NCBI GenBank assembly: GCA_030220185.1
Contig: JASPKZ010007538.1
Location: forward strand, 675,501 to 739,500
Direction: 5' to 3'
Source: Diploptera punctata
Lineage: Eukaryota; Arthropoda; Insecta; Blattodea; Blaberidae
DNA length: 64,000 nt
The notes below the pieces were generated by a model. The model saw only the letters and a program-made list of their open reading frames with translations. It was not told the DNA's origin and did not search any database. Of the stretch, positions 1-9,211 are shown one piece after another. Both the position numbers and the translations under genes were made by a program. Positions within the stretch are counted from its first letter, which is position 1; each line of letters begins with the position of its first letter.

Positions 1-370
1 CAATAATTACTACAAGAATAGACTAATAGCTCTAGAAATGCATTATTTACGCAGAAGTGCCAGAAAGTCTAAATTAGAACATGTCACAAATAAGGAAATT
101 AGAAACATAATGGAAGCAGAAGAAAGCATAATTGAAAGAATTGAGGAGAAGGAATTATAGTGGTTAGGACATGTTTTTAGAATGGAAGATGAGCGATGGC
201 CGAAGCAACTATATGAATGGCATCCGAACAGAAAGAAGAAAAGAGAGAGACCAAAGTTAACATGGAAGGAAAACATGAAGACATTAATGCAAGGAAGAGG
301 GCTAAGCATTGAAGATGCCCAAGATAGTAGGCTTTGGAGGTTTGGCACGGGAAGACGGCAGCAGCTGTAA
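1..370 (+). pseudogene. Non-LTR retrotransposon C-terminal fragment
   Basis: The + strand reads as the end of a non-LTR reverse transcriptase polyprotein. An arginine/lysine-rich stretch is followed by WLGHVFRMEDERWPK, then a GRPK-like block (RERPKLTWKENMK) and a terminal RLWRFGTGRR. This WLGHV...GRPR...W layout is the usual C-terminus of RTE/CR1-group elements in arthropods. An in-frame TAG lies just before WLGHV (about position 158), so the copy is dead, and it is cut by the window's left edge. No target-site duplication can be judged. The element class is established from the motif order; the exact clade is not. Confidence 0.7.
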
Positions 371-1075
371 ATACTCGAAGATAGATAGAGATAGTTTAGT
401 CCTTACTTCGATCTCACGTTTGGTAGCTTTTCTCACATGATCTTTTATTAATAACTTGGCAGATTGTAAGATGTTTGGCTTTGGAAGGTGAGGGGTAAGT
501 TTGCTCGTCTTTTAGCAAGATAACCTGTCAAATGTTCTGGAATCCAGTGTCACACTATCGTTTTTAGTTTTTCAGTGTTGCTCTTATAAGAGCGTCTTTC
601 TTTTTTCCTCAGAACTTGACGTACATATTGTATATCGCTTTTAGATCATTTAGCCGCAAAACGTTTTCCCGGGTGTACCAAGTGGAGGTAGGTCTACTTT
701 GCACCCCAAATATTAAAGTAAGAAAATGGGTCTGAGTTAAAACCCAAGTGTATGAAACATTCAGCAAAGATTATCAACTATCAGTAACTATTTGTGATTT
801 CACATACCATGAGATTGAGGTTAATGATAAAAATTAAGGCCCCAGGGAAAGAACCAGGTAAGTCATTTATTTGTTGGAATGGAGTTTGATCTCGATGGAA
901 AGGATTTTCTTTTAGAAGTGTAAAAGAATCAAAGTATAATTGCCATCAATGTTTGACATATAGTTTAAATAAAAGTTATATAATTATAAGTGATTTTTCC
1001 TGGAAAAATTACTTTTTTTTATGTACTCTTCAAATGTAATAAAATAAGAAATCAGCAATAGGATAATGGTAGCCA
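371..1075. other. No gene recognised
   Basis: AT-rich sequence between a retroelement scrap and the next insertion. I see no coding ORF, tRNA or clear inverted repeat. Confidence 0.5.
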
Positions 1076-1086
1076 GTAGATTATTA

Positions 1087-3942
1087 GCCTCTATCCTTTG
1101 TTTTAGACAAGGCTATTAAAACCGGCCCAACGTCTACAGGGGGCATAAGCCGTAACTATATACAGTTGGATAATTCCTGACAGGCATGAGGCAGGCATGA
1201 GAGAGGCAGGAGCCGAACCAGCAGCGGAAGAATAAGGATCTCCTGGCAGCGGTAAAGAAGGGGCTCTTCGGCAGCAGCGTTCTCGCAGCGGTCGACGCCT
1301 CATCAGCGCCGGCTGGAGAAGTGACTCCTGCTACCAAAAAAGCCCGCGCCTTGCGCGGCAAAGAGCAAACCTAGTCTGACGGCTGAGGGTCCTAACCTGC
1401 CCGCCTACCCTGGTAGCTCCCTACCCAAGGCTGTAGCCCCTAGCTCGGCCGCTATCCCACAGTGTTTGACAGGGCGACTCGTTACCGGTTATCCAACATC
1501 TAACCGCAAAGGACTCTCCAACATGCCAAGACGTGGCAAGCAAATAGGCGATCCCCAAGCGACGCCCCCAATCGCGGCAAGAAGGCGTAGAAACACTAAA
1601 AGCTTGGCAAATAATACGACAGCAGCGGCTGTCGATAAAACAGTTTCGGCCTTATCGTATCTCTACTACCGGAGGGCTCATCACGTAATAGTGAGGGGAC
1701 CCCCGGTGGTCCAGAGACGGCGAACCAGCGCATCAGCGTAAAACCCCATTCGCTGCTGATTTGACGGGAACACTCGTCGCTATTGGCAGCTGTGAACGAG
1801 GCGTTCAAAGACGAATCTAGCGCATTCATTTGCGAAGTAACTAGACTCGATACAAGGGTCAGGCCTGCTTCAATGCAAGCCTACAACAAATATAAACAGC
1901 TGCTGCTGCAGCGTAAAATCCCTCATCGAGAAGGAGGAAACCAAAGTCACAAAGGCATAATAAAAATTGTCATAAAAGTCATAGACCCTCCGTGGATCCA
2001 TCCGAGATCAAGAGGACCTGAAAGGTATCGGGTTCGGGGCTCTCTCGGTCGTCAATATGACCTCCGGAAGGACCAAGGGCCCGCTGCCAATGTTCTTGGC
2101 AGTCTTGGTAGATGGACCCACCGCCTGCGAGGTCCTAAATCTGAAAAGACTCTACTTTTACAAAGTAAAAGTGGAACTTTACAGACGCGCAACGCGAAAA
2201 ATTTCTCAAGCGGTCCCAGTAGAGCCCGCTCCTGCCGACTTGAAACAAAATACTTCAGCAACAGTCGAGCCAGACGCTCCTCAATCTGAAGTCAATCTAC
2301 AAATCCCGATTGTGACACAAAAATCAGCTGGAGTAGAGCCATCTGCTCCTTCATCTGAAGACCCAATCCCTATCAGGAAAATAAAGATAAAAGCCGGGCC
2401 ACGTAGAACTCGGAAAGAAAAGGCCTCGAAATCCGAGGACCTATGTGGGTTCGAACCCCGACACATAAATAAAAACGCAAGTGAAAGCACTCAGACTGCT
2501 ACACAAGCGGTCTCAACAGCTGACTCCAGTACTCAGACTGATAAGCCAGTGATCACGAAAGCTTTCAGCACTCATACTGCAGACAAAGCCAGAACAATGA
2601 GCAGAAGATCACAACAGCATACTCCTACATCATGGGACAAATAACAGACCATATAATGAATGTACTGCTAACTAAAATCCCAATCTTGATCTACGGATTC
2701 CACATAGTACAACTAAAATAGTAAAACTGACCTATGAACAAACTGAAGACCTTTGAAATAGTTATAACCAACGAAGAACAAACCTAAGATATGAAAAATA
2801 CGTCAAGAGAAACGTCAAAAGATGATTTCGCCAAAGAACCGAAGAAACTGATAATTTCGACATTTTTACACTAAATGATAAATTTTCCAAATTATTTTTT
2901 CCGAATTCAAGTTATATATTTATTAAATTCAACTACTCTGCCAAGGTTTTAGGTGGTTTCCCTTGGCACGAAGGCAAATGCCGGAGTGATTCCCTAGACT
3001 CCACCAGTAAATTTAATTCCCCATAATTTATTTATTAATTAAATTCAATTTATTCTGAATTTTATTTTAATTTGTATAATTACTTATATATTTAGTTTAA
3101 TTTTATTTTGTGTTTCAAAATTCTAAATTCACGCAAACCAATCATCAGCTTAGCCCGAGAATGGTCGTTTCTCATTGGAGGGGGGTACTCTGGGGGCGTG
3201 GTCGGTGCGTCCGCGGCGACCGCTTTTTTCCTCTTGGCTTGGCATCATCATCACCACCAGCAGATCAACAGCGCAGTACGACTAGAGAAGCTTCAACACC
3301 ACGCATCCCTATCCTGGACTCTCCCACGACTGCGAACTAGCATATAGGTGGATGTGATACTCTATCTGAGGCTTAGATGCACTTATTCAACGACAGCATT
3401 AAATACATTTCTACGACATATTTAAAATAATCCGGGCTGAAGAGGGCATGTTAAGTCCGTAAAACAGTCTTGGAAGGGGCAGAATTTCCTTCTGTGCTTC
3501 CAATCCGACTCCTAGACAGGCACGTTCTAGTCGCGGGGGTGAACACTAATAATCTCAGTAACTAAGTTCTCGGAGTCCGTCCCCAGAGATACGGGTGAAG
3601 ACCTCATTGGTTGGATCGGCAAAAAGAACAAGCTACAATAAAGGCGAGACAAGCGGAAGAGACAGCTCTCCACCTGGGGTTTGTACTGTTGGATGCATGT
3701 TCAAATGCTTTGAGGTGGCAGCCCCACCGTTGAACTAACTCGACAGCAGTGCGGTTACCTGCTACGAGGAAATTTTAAATAAACTCGAACTCCCCAAAGC
3801 AATATTCGGACAGATAAACCTCAAGGCCGAAGAAATGTAGGAAGACCAAAACAACGTTAGAATGACGACCTGTAGCATATTGTGTATCGGGGTGCAGAAC
3901 GGGCGAACAGGCTCATACCTTGATGATGATGATGATGATGAT
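1087..3942 (+). mobile_element. ORF1-only non-LTR retrotransposon with TSD
   Basis: The segment is flanked by an 11-bp direct repeat GTAGATTATTA (1076-1086 and 3943-3953). It ends on the right in a short (GAT)n run, as many non-LTR elements do. Its 5' half is GC-rich, unlike its surroundings, and encodes broken gag-like protein (next entry). No endonuclease or RT follows. Instead 2650-3925 looks like a long 3' UTR. The simplest reading is an internally deleted, non-autonomous non-LTR element mobilised in trans by an R1/jockey-group partner. The TSD and tail are seen directly; the class is inferred. Confidence 0.65.
2057..2644 (+). pseudogene. Gag-like ORF1 remnant (PRE_C2HC-like)
   Basis: A 195-residue frame begins MTSGRTKGPLPMFLAVLVDG and continues ...LNLKRLYFYKVKVELYRR. 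This matches the layout of the region just before the CCHC knuckles in ORF1 (gag) proteins of jockey/R1/I-group non-LTR retrotransposons: LPMFLV, then DLK, then a KVEPYK-like end. In normal copies QCxxCxxxGHxxxxC follows at once. Here a Ser/Thr/Pro-rich tail without knuckles follows instead, so the nucleic-acid-binding part is missing. Upstream sequence (1783-2056) is in other frames and carries stops, including a stretch reading EDLKGIGFGALSVVN directly before the MTSGR start. The annotated start is only the longest open frame. Confidence 0.6.
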
Positions 3943-3955
3943 GTAGATTATTATT

Positions 3956-4157
3956 CAAAATTAAAATATAAAATTATGGAATATTCACCTGAAAGGTCCG
4001 TCTCCTCAACTTAATTAATTATTTAACTGTAGCGCTTTCGGGACTTGTCCCATCATCGGCAGGATTCAAAACTGAATCCTTTCAGGTGAATATTCCATAA
4101 TTTTATATTTTAATTTTGAGTAATACCTCAACGGAACACATCATGAATCTTATAAAA
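3956..4157. mobile_element. 202-bp palindromic PLE-derived element
   Basis: The element is bounded by an exact 13-bp TSD GTAGATTATTATT (3943-3955 and 4158-4170). Two arms of about 41 bp (3956-3996 and 4078-4118) are near-perfect inverted repeats. A unique 39-bp extension follows the right arm. The same terminal sequence opens the coding PLE at about 34.64 kb, so this is a non-autonomous member of that family. It inserted into the right-hand TSD of the neighbouring non-LTR element, so the GTAGATTATTA motif now occurs three times. Confidence 0.8.
4030..4059 (-). ncRNA. Hammerhead-like motif, core variant
   Basis: Read on the - strand: CCGATGA, an unpaired T, stem II GGGAC/GTCCC with a two-base loop, GAAA, the palindromic stem III AGCGCT, then A at position 17. 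Three stem I pairs (CTG/CAG) flank the core. Compared with the hammerhead consensus CUGANGA the only core change is U4 to C, which is expected to weaken cleavage. The related PLE at 34.7 kb has the same fold with a further A9 to G change. Confidence 0.5.
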
Positions 4158-4170
4158 GTAGATTATTATT

Positions 4171-4480
4171 GTCAATATAAATTTCTTTCCCGCAAAGCTA
4201 CTATCAGAAACAATGAATATTTAACTACATAACATTCTAGTGAAACCATTATTAGGAATGTTATGTGGCGGAGACACGGACACTTTCAGCCGCTGAAAAA
4301 AAAATTGAATTGAAGAAATGTGTTACAGACAATAGAAGAAAGACGATTAAGATGATATGCACATCTCAAGAGGATGACATCTGATGGAATACTTAATAAG
4401 ATCTTGGAGCGGAGAATAGATAGAAAGGGAAGACCTAAAGAAGGTTGGGTGGATGGTGTGAGAAGAAGTATAAGTTGAGG
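4171..4480 (+). pseudogene. Possible non-LTR C-terminal remnant
   Basis: Broken + strand frames include ILERRIDRKGRPKEGWVDG, like the GRPK...W stretch near the C-terminus of non-LTR polyproteins. It runs straight into the 36-bp minisatellite, so the minisatellite may have expanded from the end of this ORF. There are several stops; no full domain is present. Confidence 0.4.
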
Positions 4481-4826
4481 ACCGCTACAGCTGGAGATGT
4501 GAACTGGAAGTTGAGGATCGCTACAGCTGGAGATGTGAACTGGAAGTTGAGGACCGCTACAGCTGGAGATGTGAACTGGAAGTTGAGGACCGCTACAGCT
4601 GGAGATGTGAACTGGAAGTTCAGGACCGCTACAGCTGGAGATGTGAACTGGAAGTTGAGGATCGCTACAGCTGGAGATGTGAACTGGAAGTTCAGGACCG
4701 CTACAGCTGGAGATGTGAACTGGAAGTTGAGGACCGCTACAGCTGGAGATGTGAACTGGAAGTTGAGGACCGCTACAGCTGGAGATGTGAACTGGAAGTT
4801 GAGGACCGCTACAGCTGGAGAAGATG
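4469..4826 (+). repeat. 36-bp minisatellite, 10 units
   Basis: Ten copies of a 36-bp unit (ACCGCTACAGCTGGAGATG...) start at 4481, 4517, 4553, 4589, 4625, 4661, 4697, 4733, 4769 and 4805. Copies differ mainly at ACC/ATC and TTGAGG/TTCAGG. Because 36 is a multiple of 3 every frame stays open, giving a 12-residue repeat (TATAGDVNWKLR) on + and a Ser/Cys/Pro repeat on -. These ORFs are by-products. Neighbouring frames read DRYSWRRW, like the very end of a non-LTR polyprotein, which is the probable origin of the unit. Confidence 0.9.
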
Positions 4827-5352
4827 GATTTCTTGAGGAGACGGAAAACCACTGTATTGTGGATAAATTGTGAAATAAAAATTGAAATTAAGACAAGGAA
4901 AATATATAAAGCTGTTTGTGAAGATGATAACAAGAATGATGAAATTGAAAGAACGCTTGAAAATGAAAATATTGTAATATTTATCAAAGCTGGAAGATTA
5001 AAATATTTAGAACATATTAAACAGTGGCGCCTCATGGATTTGAAGTTAGGTGAAGAGCTAGTAAGAAAAATTATTTGTACACGTGCTTATCTTAATTACA
5101 CCGTTCTGCATCTTAAAACTTATTTTTTTATTTTTTTTAATCTGATAGGTTATTCTAAATGGATTTTTGTGCTGAATTCGAAAATTATCACCATTTTCTT
5201 CCATCACGTCAGGTTTCAAAATATTCATGACTAACTATAAATGAAATTATAGCTTTGTGAAACGTAATAAAATTACTTTCAACAAGAATTTTGTGTGAAA
5301 AATTAGGACAGAAATTGTTATTTACCACTAATTAATCATTACTTAATAATAA
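4827..5352. other. No gene recognised
   Basis: AT-rich sequence right of the minisatellite. Small open frames look like chance. Confidence 0.4.
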
Positions 5353-5553
5353 TTAATCATTATAAGCATTTCGAGCATACTTCACTTTTCGACTCATAGT
5401 ATTCTCGAACTGACTGTCCATCATCAGTTTTCGAATTTGTGGGCCAACGATTACAACAGATTTAATTTTTTCATAGGATAATAAAGGAAATATAGCACAA
5501 AGGTATTTAATGCACTCACTGTCTTTATTTAGAGTTTTCACAAATTGTTTCAT
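5353..5553 (-). pseudogene. Fragment of a repetitive insect ORF
   Basis: The 66-residue - strand frame contains ECIKYLCAIFPLLSYEKIK followed by VGPQIRKLMMDSQFE. Recalled from memory only: a similar FP.LS..K.K.G.F.GPQIR.LM.D..F block occurs in many uncharacterised, multi-copy arthropod proteins. No function is known to me. The piece is truncated at both ends. Confidence 0.4.
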
Positions 5554-6658
5554 TGAACCTAATTTTACTTGGAGAGGTGGCTACAATACTTTTGAGGGAT
5601 CAATAAGAGGTTCGCTTCTTTTTTTTTTTTCGCCCGGTATTAAATTAGTTCTACGTGGCCACTGTTCCCTTTCCCAGTGTTCTGACCTAACTCTGCTATC
5701 CCATTCACATATGAAACAAGGGTATTATGTGAAACCAACTTGCTGACCAACTAATAGTCCAATAATCATGAAATCTCCACAGACTAGCATAGATGGTTTT
5801 CGTACTGCAGTTTTTGTAACAAAAACTTTAAAACAAAAGAGTGGAATGCAAGGATTAATGTTTCCATTATGAAGAAAAACACTTTTACGGCTTTTTTTAG
5901 AAGAATCTATGAAGAACCTCCACTCTTTGGAATTATAGTATGTGTTATAACATTTTAAGACAGCAGGGATGTCTTGGCATTACACTAAAAGTTCATTTTC
6001 AGCAAAAAAAAAGGGGGGGGACAAATTCCTTCTCACGATGCCTATAACATGAAAAATATGTACTCTCAGTCAATACTTTATTTTCTTTTAACCTAGAACC
6101 TAACAGGTCTGCTAATTTTTAGGCACATTTAACTCCCTCGCTAAATCATTAAGCTCACTTTGATTAAAACATCTAGCATGATCAGAATTATATGGTTATC
6201 ACCCACAGAAAATTCAGTTTCAGTGCTACTGGATGCAGATGGCAGTGTATCTGATTCAGGGTGTAAGGAAACTGGAATATCAGGACCATGAGGTACAGGC
6301 TGAAAGGCAGAGGGAATGTTAGGATATACGATATCTTTCTTTTTTTTTAGTATTATATCCTGCTAGTTGTAGGTTCCCTCCAAATCATAGGGATACCAAA
6401 GGGCAATGACTTATTTTATTCCAATTTCCAACTCCTCAACTCTGCAACACAACTACAACACACTTTGTGAGGCTACCACGATTTATCCTGGTCTCCTAAC
6501 TTAATGCCAAAATATTGAAAGTGAGTTTTCTTTACAAAAGCAGTTATTCTTTGTTTTACTAACGTATATGACCCACATATAATTACAGCAAAGCAAATTT
6601 GGATCATTTACAAAACCACAAATATTTGTTCGAACCTAGGGCGGATATAGTTAGTAGA
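5554..6658. other. No gene recognised
   Basis: AT-rich, with homopolymer runs and a run of G near 6013. No domain, tRNA or bounded element was found. Confidence 0.4.
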
Positions 6659-6679
6659 TTTAATAAATGTAAACATAAT

Positions 6680-6860
6680 CAAATGGTAAAGAGAAAAATG
6701 TATGCCTGAACCCGGAGTTGAACCCCGAACCTTCAGCTTGCCGTTCGATTCCCGATTCAGGCATAATTTTTCTCTTTACCATTTGATTTACAATAATTTA
6801 GTTGTGTACGTTAATATACTTATTTCAATCATAGTAACAGCTTTAGCTTCTTAATATTAA
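6680..6860. mobile_element. tRNA-like palindromic element, 21-bp TSD
   Basis: A 21-bp direct repeat starting TTTAATAAATGTAAACAT (6659-6679 and 6861-6881) flanks this insert. Inside, an inverted repeat around AATGGTAAAGAGAAAAAT (about 6684-6701 and its complement to about 6785) encloses two T-arm-like pieces facing each other: GAGTTGAACCCC on the left, GGTTC-type on the opposite strand, and GTTCGATTCCC on the right. It looks like two tRNA 3' halves joined head to head. The TSD is longer than the 11-14 bp seen for similar elements here. Confidence 0.55.
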
Positions 6861-7096
6861 TTTAATAAATGTAAACATAATTATAGTTATATTATTTCAC
6901 ATTTTAGGTAATAAAGTCAAAATTATAAACTGTTCGGCCTTTCAAACAAACGATAAACACACTGTAATATTACTACAGTACGTACATTACGAAAATATTC
7001 AAAACATAAAATTTTGAATTGTAAAAAATGCAAACGTTGTACGCGAAAACGGATTTCATTTTTGCAATCAGAGTAAAATTGTGACCAAACGTTCGT

Positions 7097-7375
7097 TTAT
7101 ATAAAAAAAAAACAAAATCCACGTAGAACGGTGTTATTAATAAACTCACATATTTCTTGTAAATTGATCCTTCGGTCATTTAAGGTTGCAAAGTTCTCTA
7201 TAATATATTTATGGAATGGGTATATCTTCGTTAACAGCAGTAGAAGCTCTTTCTTAATTGTAATATTCCCCAAAGAAGAAAGCCTCTCTCCTGAAATTGC
7301 ATTCCTCAGGCATGTTTTTATATGCTTCAAACAAGAAAAGCTTCTTTCCACAGATGACGTTGTAGAGGGATAGGA
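7097..7375 (-). pseudogene. hAT transposase C-terminal dimerisation fragment
   Basis: The - strand reads VERSFSCLKHIKTCLRNAIS, GERLSSLGNITIKKELL, then IIENFATLNDRRI. This is the ERSFS.LKRIKT.LRS.M..ERLS.L..L.I.KE signature of the hAT C-terminal dimerisation domain (ZMYM1/52-kDa-repressor-like group). The DNA-binding and catalytic parts are not seen upstream (right). The fragment stops in an A-rich tract at 7097. It is dead and distinct in sequence from the hAT at 13.4-19.9 kb. Confidence 0.75.
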
Positions 7376-7479
7376 GTGGAAATTCCATAAACCAGTTTGA
7401 AACTAAAATTGTAGCGTTTAATTGAATGTTTAACTTCTTTTGTACCACATCTTTGTAGAGATTCAGTAGGACCCCCACA

Positions 7480-8312
7480 ATTTAAAACTTCCTTTTTGTC
7501 TTAATATTTCCAACGTGAAAAAGGTGTTTCCAATAAAACACACTACATCATAAACAAGATTCATATTTAAACCACCACAACAATACGAATAGGCGATATA
7601 AAAGAATTTCATACACAAAGCATTGAAGAAGAAGGCTTTGCTACTTCACTTGGAGGATTTTATAACTAGACCTCAGCCGGTGACATCACGATTGTCATAG
7701 TGACCAGCGAGGTAACCTCCGCCCCCAGAGGTAGGAGTAAAAATCCTTCACTTCAACGCTGGACACGGGCCTGAATGACACGACGTGGCGCAGGCTCTCT
7801 GTATCGTAAAGATGAGCACCGCCTCGTACAATATATTTCTACTAAAACCAACATTCGTGGTAAAGAAAATAAAGTTTAAAAATAATTATGGTAAATTTAA
7901 GGTCAAGTGGCGGGTAAAAATACAGCGAAGTGGCACTTCACCTTCTTCCTCTGAATAGCAGCCCCTGAATTATTGAATTATTGAAGCTATTGTAGCTTTT
8001 GAAGTATGTTAGAATTACTGGATTTTTTAAGTATTGATTAAATTACATAAGTATCAGACAAATAGCTTTGATTTTTCCATCAAAAACAGTTTTTTTGTCA
8101 ATTGACTTGTACAAAACTAGTCCCATTACTTGCTTTAAGAGGTCCTTATGGTAGTAGGAAGATAAGGTTCCAATCTTTCTATGCAGTCGGCACGAAATAG
8201 TTAGGTAGGTTGTCAACCCTGCATGAAGCTGCATTTACCACCTAACAAGTCTGATACTCATTTCAGTTAGAAGCTAAATCCTCCCCAGGGCCTTAAGTGA
8301 TGCCAGAAGGTT
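7480..8312. other. No gene recognised
   Basis: A GC-richer patch at 7670-7830 (CCTCAGCCGGTGACATCACG...) resembles the untranslated end of a retroelement, but no boundaries could be set. No ORF is supported. Confidence 0.35.
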
Positions 8313-8400
8313 TGTTTATTTATTTATTTATTTATTTTAGCATGCTGGAGTTAAGTTTTCTTTTCACCAGGACAAATATATGTTAATAATATATAGAAAT
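8313..8400 (-). repeat. CR1-like 3' tail with (TTTA)n
   Basis: A (TTTA)n microsatellite at about 8313-8337 is followed on its right by a stretch ending CACCAGGACAAATATATGTTA. The same block occurs after other microsatellites at 8914 and 32211, so these are 3' ends of related - strand non-LTR elements. Here only the tail survives. Confidence 0.6.
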
Positions 8401-8825
8401 CTCAATAATATTAGATACTAAACAATATGGTCAAACTGAACAACGTTGAATTAAATTAATTGTAATTAAATTATAATTAAAACTAATAAAAATACAATAC
8501 CTAAATAAAAAATTCAAGGAAAATAATAAAATGTAAAGAATTAAATATATCACTTATGTTGTTGTTGTCTAAAGTGATGCATCTAACAATGAAGTCATTA
8601 GCAGTCTTGCTCTCGAATACTTTGAGGTCTTACAATCTTCATGTTTGACAGCGATACAGTTGTTCAGATGACCTTCGTCCATTTCTTCATCAGGGTAATA
8701 GCATAAAATGCATTTCGGTGAAGGCAGAACATCGATTTTGTGTATATCACTTATATGTATAAGACATCAGCTTAAAATATTGATGAATTTTAAGACGATA
8801 TTCATTAAATAGAATAAAATTAAGT

Positions 8826-8849
8826 TTAATAATAATAATAATAATAATA

Positions 8850-8913
<64 letters not shown>
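8826..8913 (+). repeat. (AAT)n microsatellite, 3' tail
   Basis: About 29 AAT/TAA triplets with one interruption. It lies at the 3' end of the - strand CR1-like element and is probably its tail. Confidence 0.9.
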
Positions 8914-9013
8914 GCTTTATTTTACCTGGCAGAGTTAAGGCCTTAAGGCCTTGTCTACCACTCAACCAGGTTTAAAAAAAATACAAACAAAAAAATAGTC
9001 TTAAATCTAAATT

Positions 9014-9056
<43 letters not shown>

Positions 9057-9211
9057 GATTACAAGTTATGAATACAATACAATTAATATTTATAATGTAT
9101 TTTGATTTACTCTAAATTTAACGAATTAAATATATAATATGTACAATATATATATATAAAAAACAGGAAAAGATTAATGACATAGTATAAAATTAAATAA
9201 ATAGAGAAAAA

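Noticed and set aside
4445..4873. Secreted or structural repeat protein (and its antisense Ser/Cys-rich ORF)
   Set aside because: Open frames on both strands follow simply from a 36-bp minisatellite without stops.
7670..7830. Exon-like GC-rich patch
   Set aside because: No open frame with splice sites; resembles retroelement UTR.
8747..8965. Leucine/isoleucine-rich membrane peptide
   Set aside because: It is the translated (AAT)n microsatellite.
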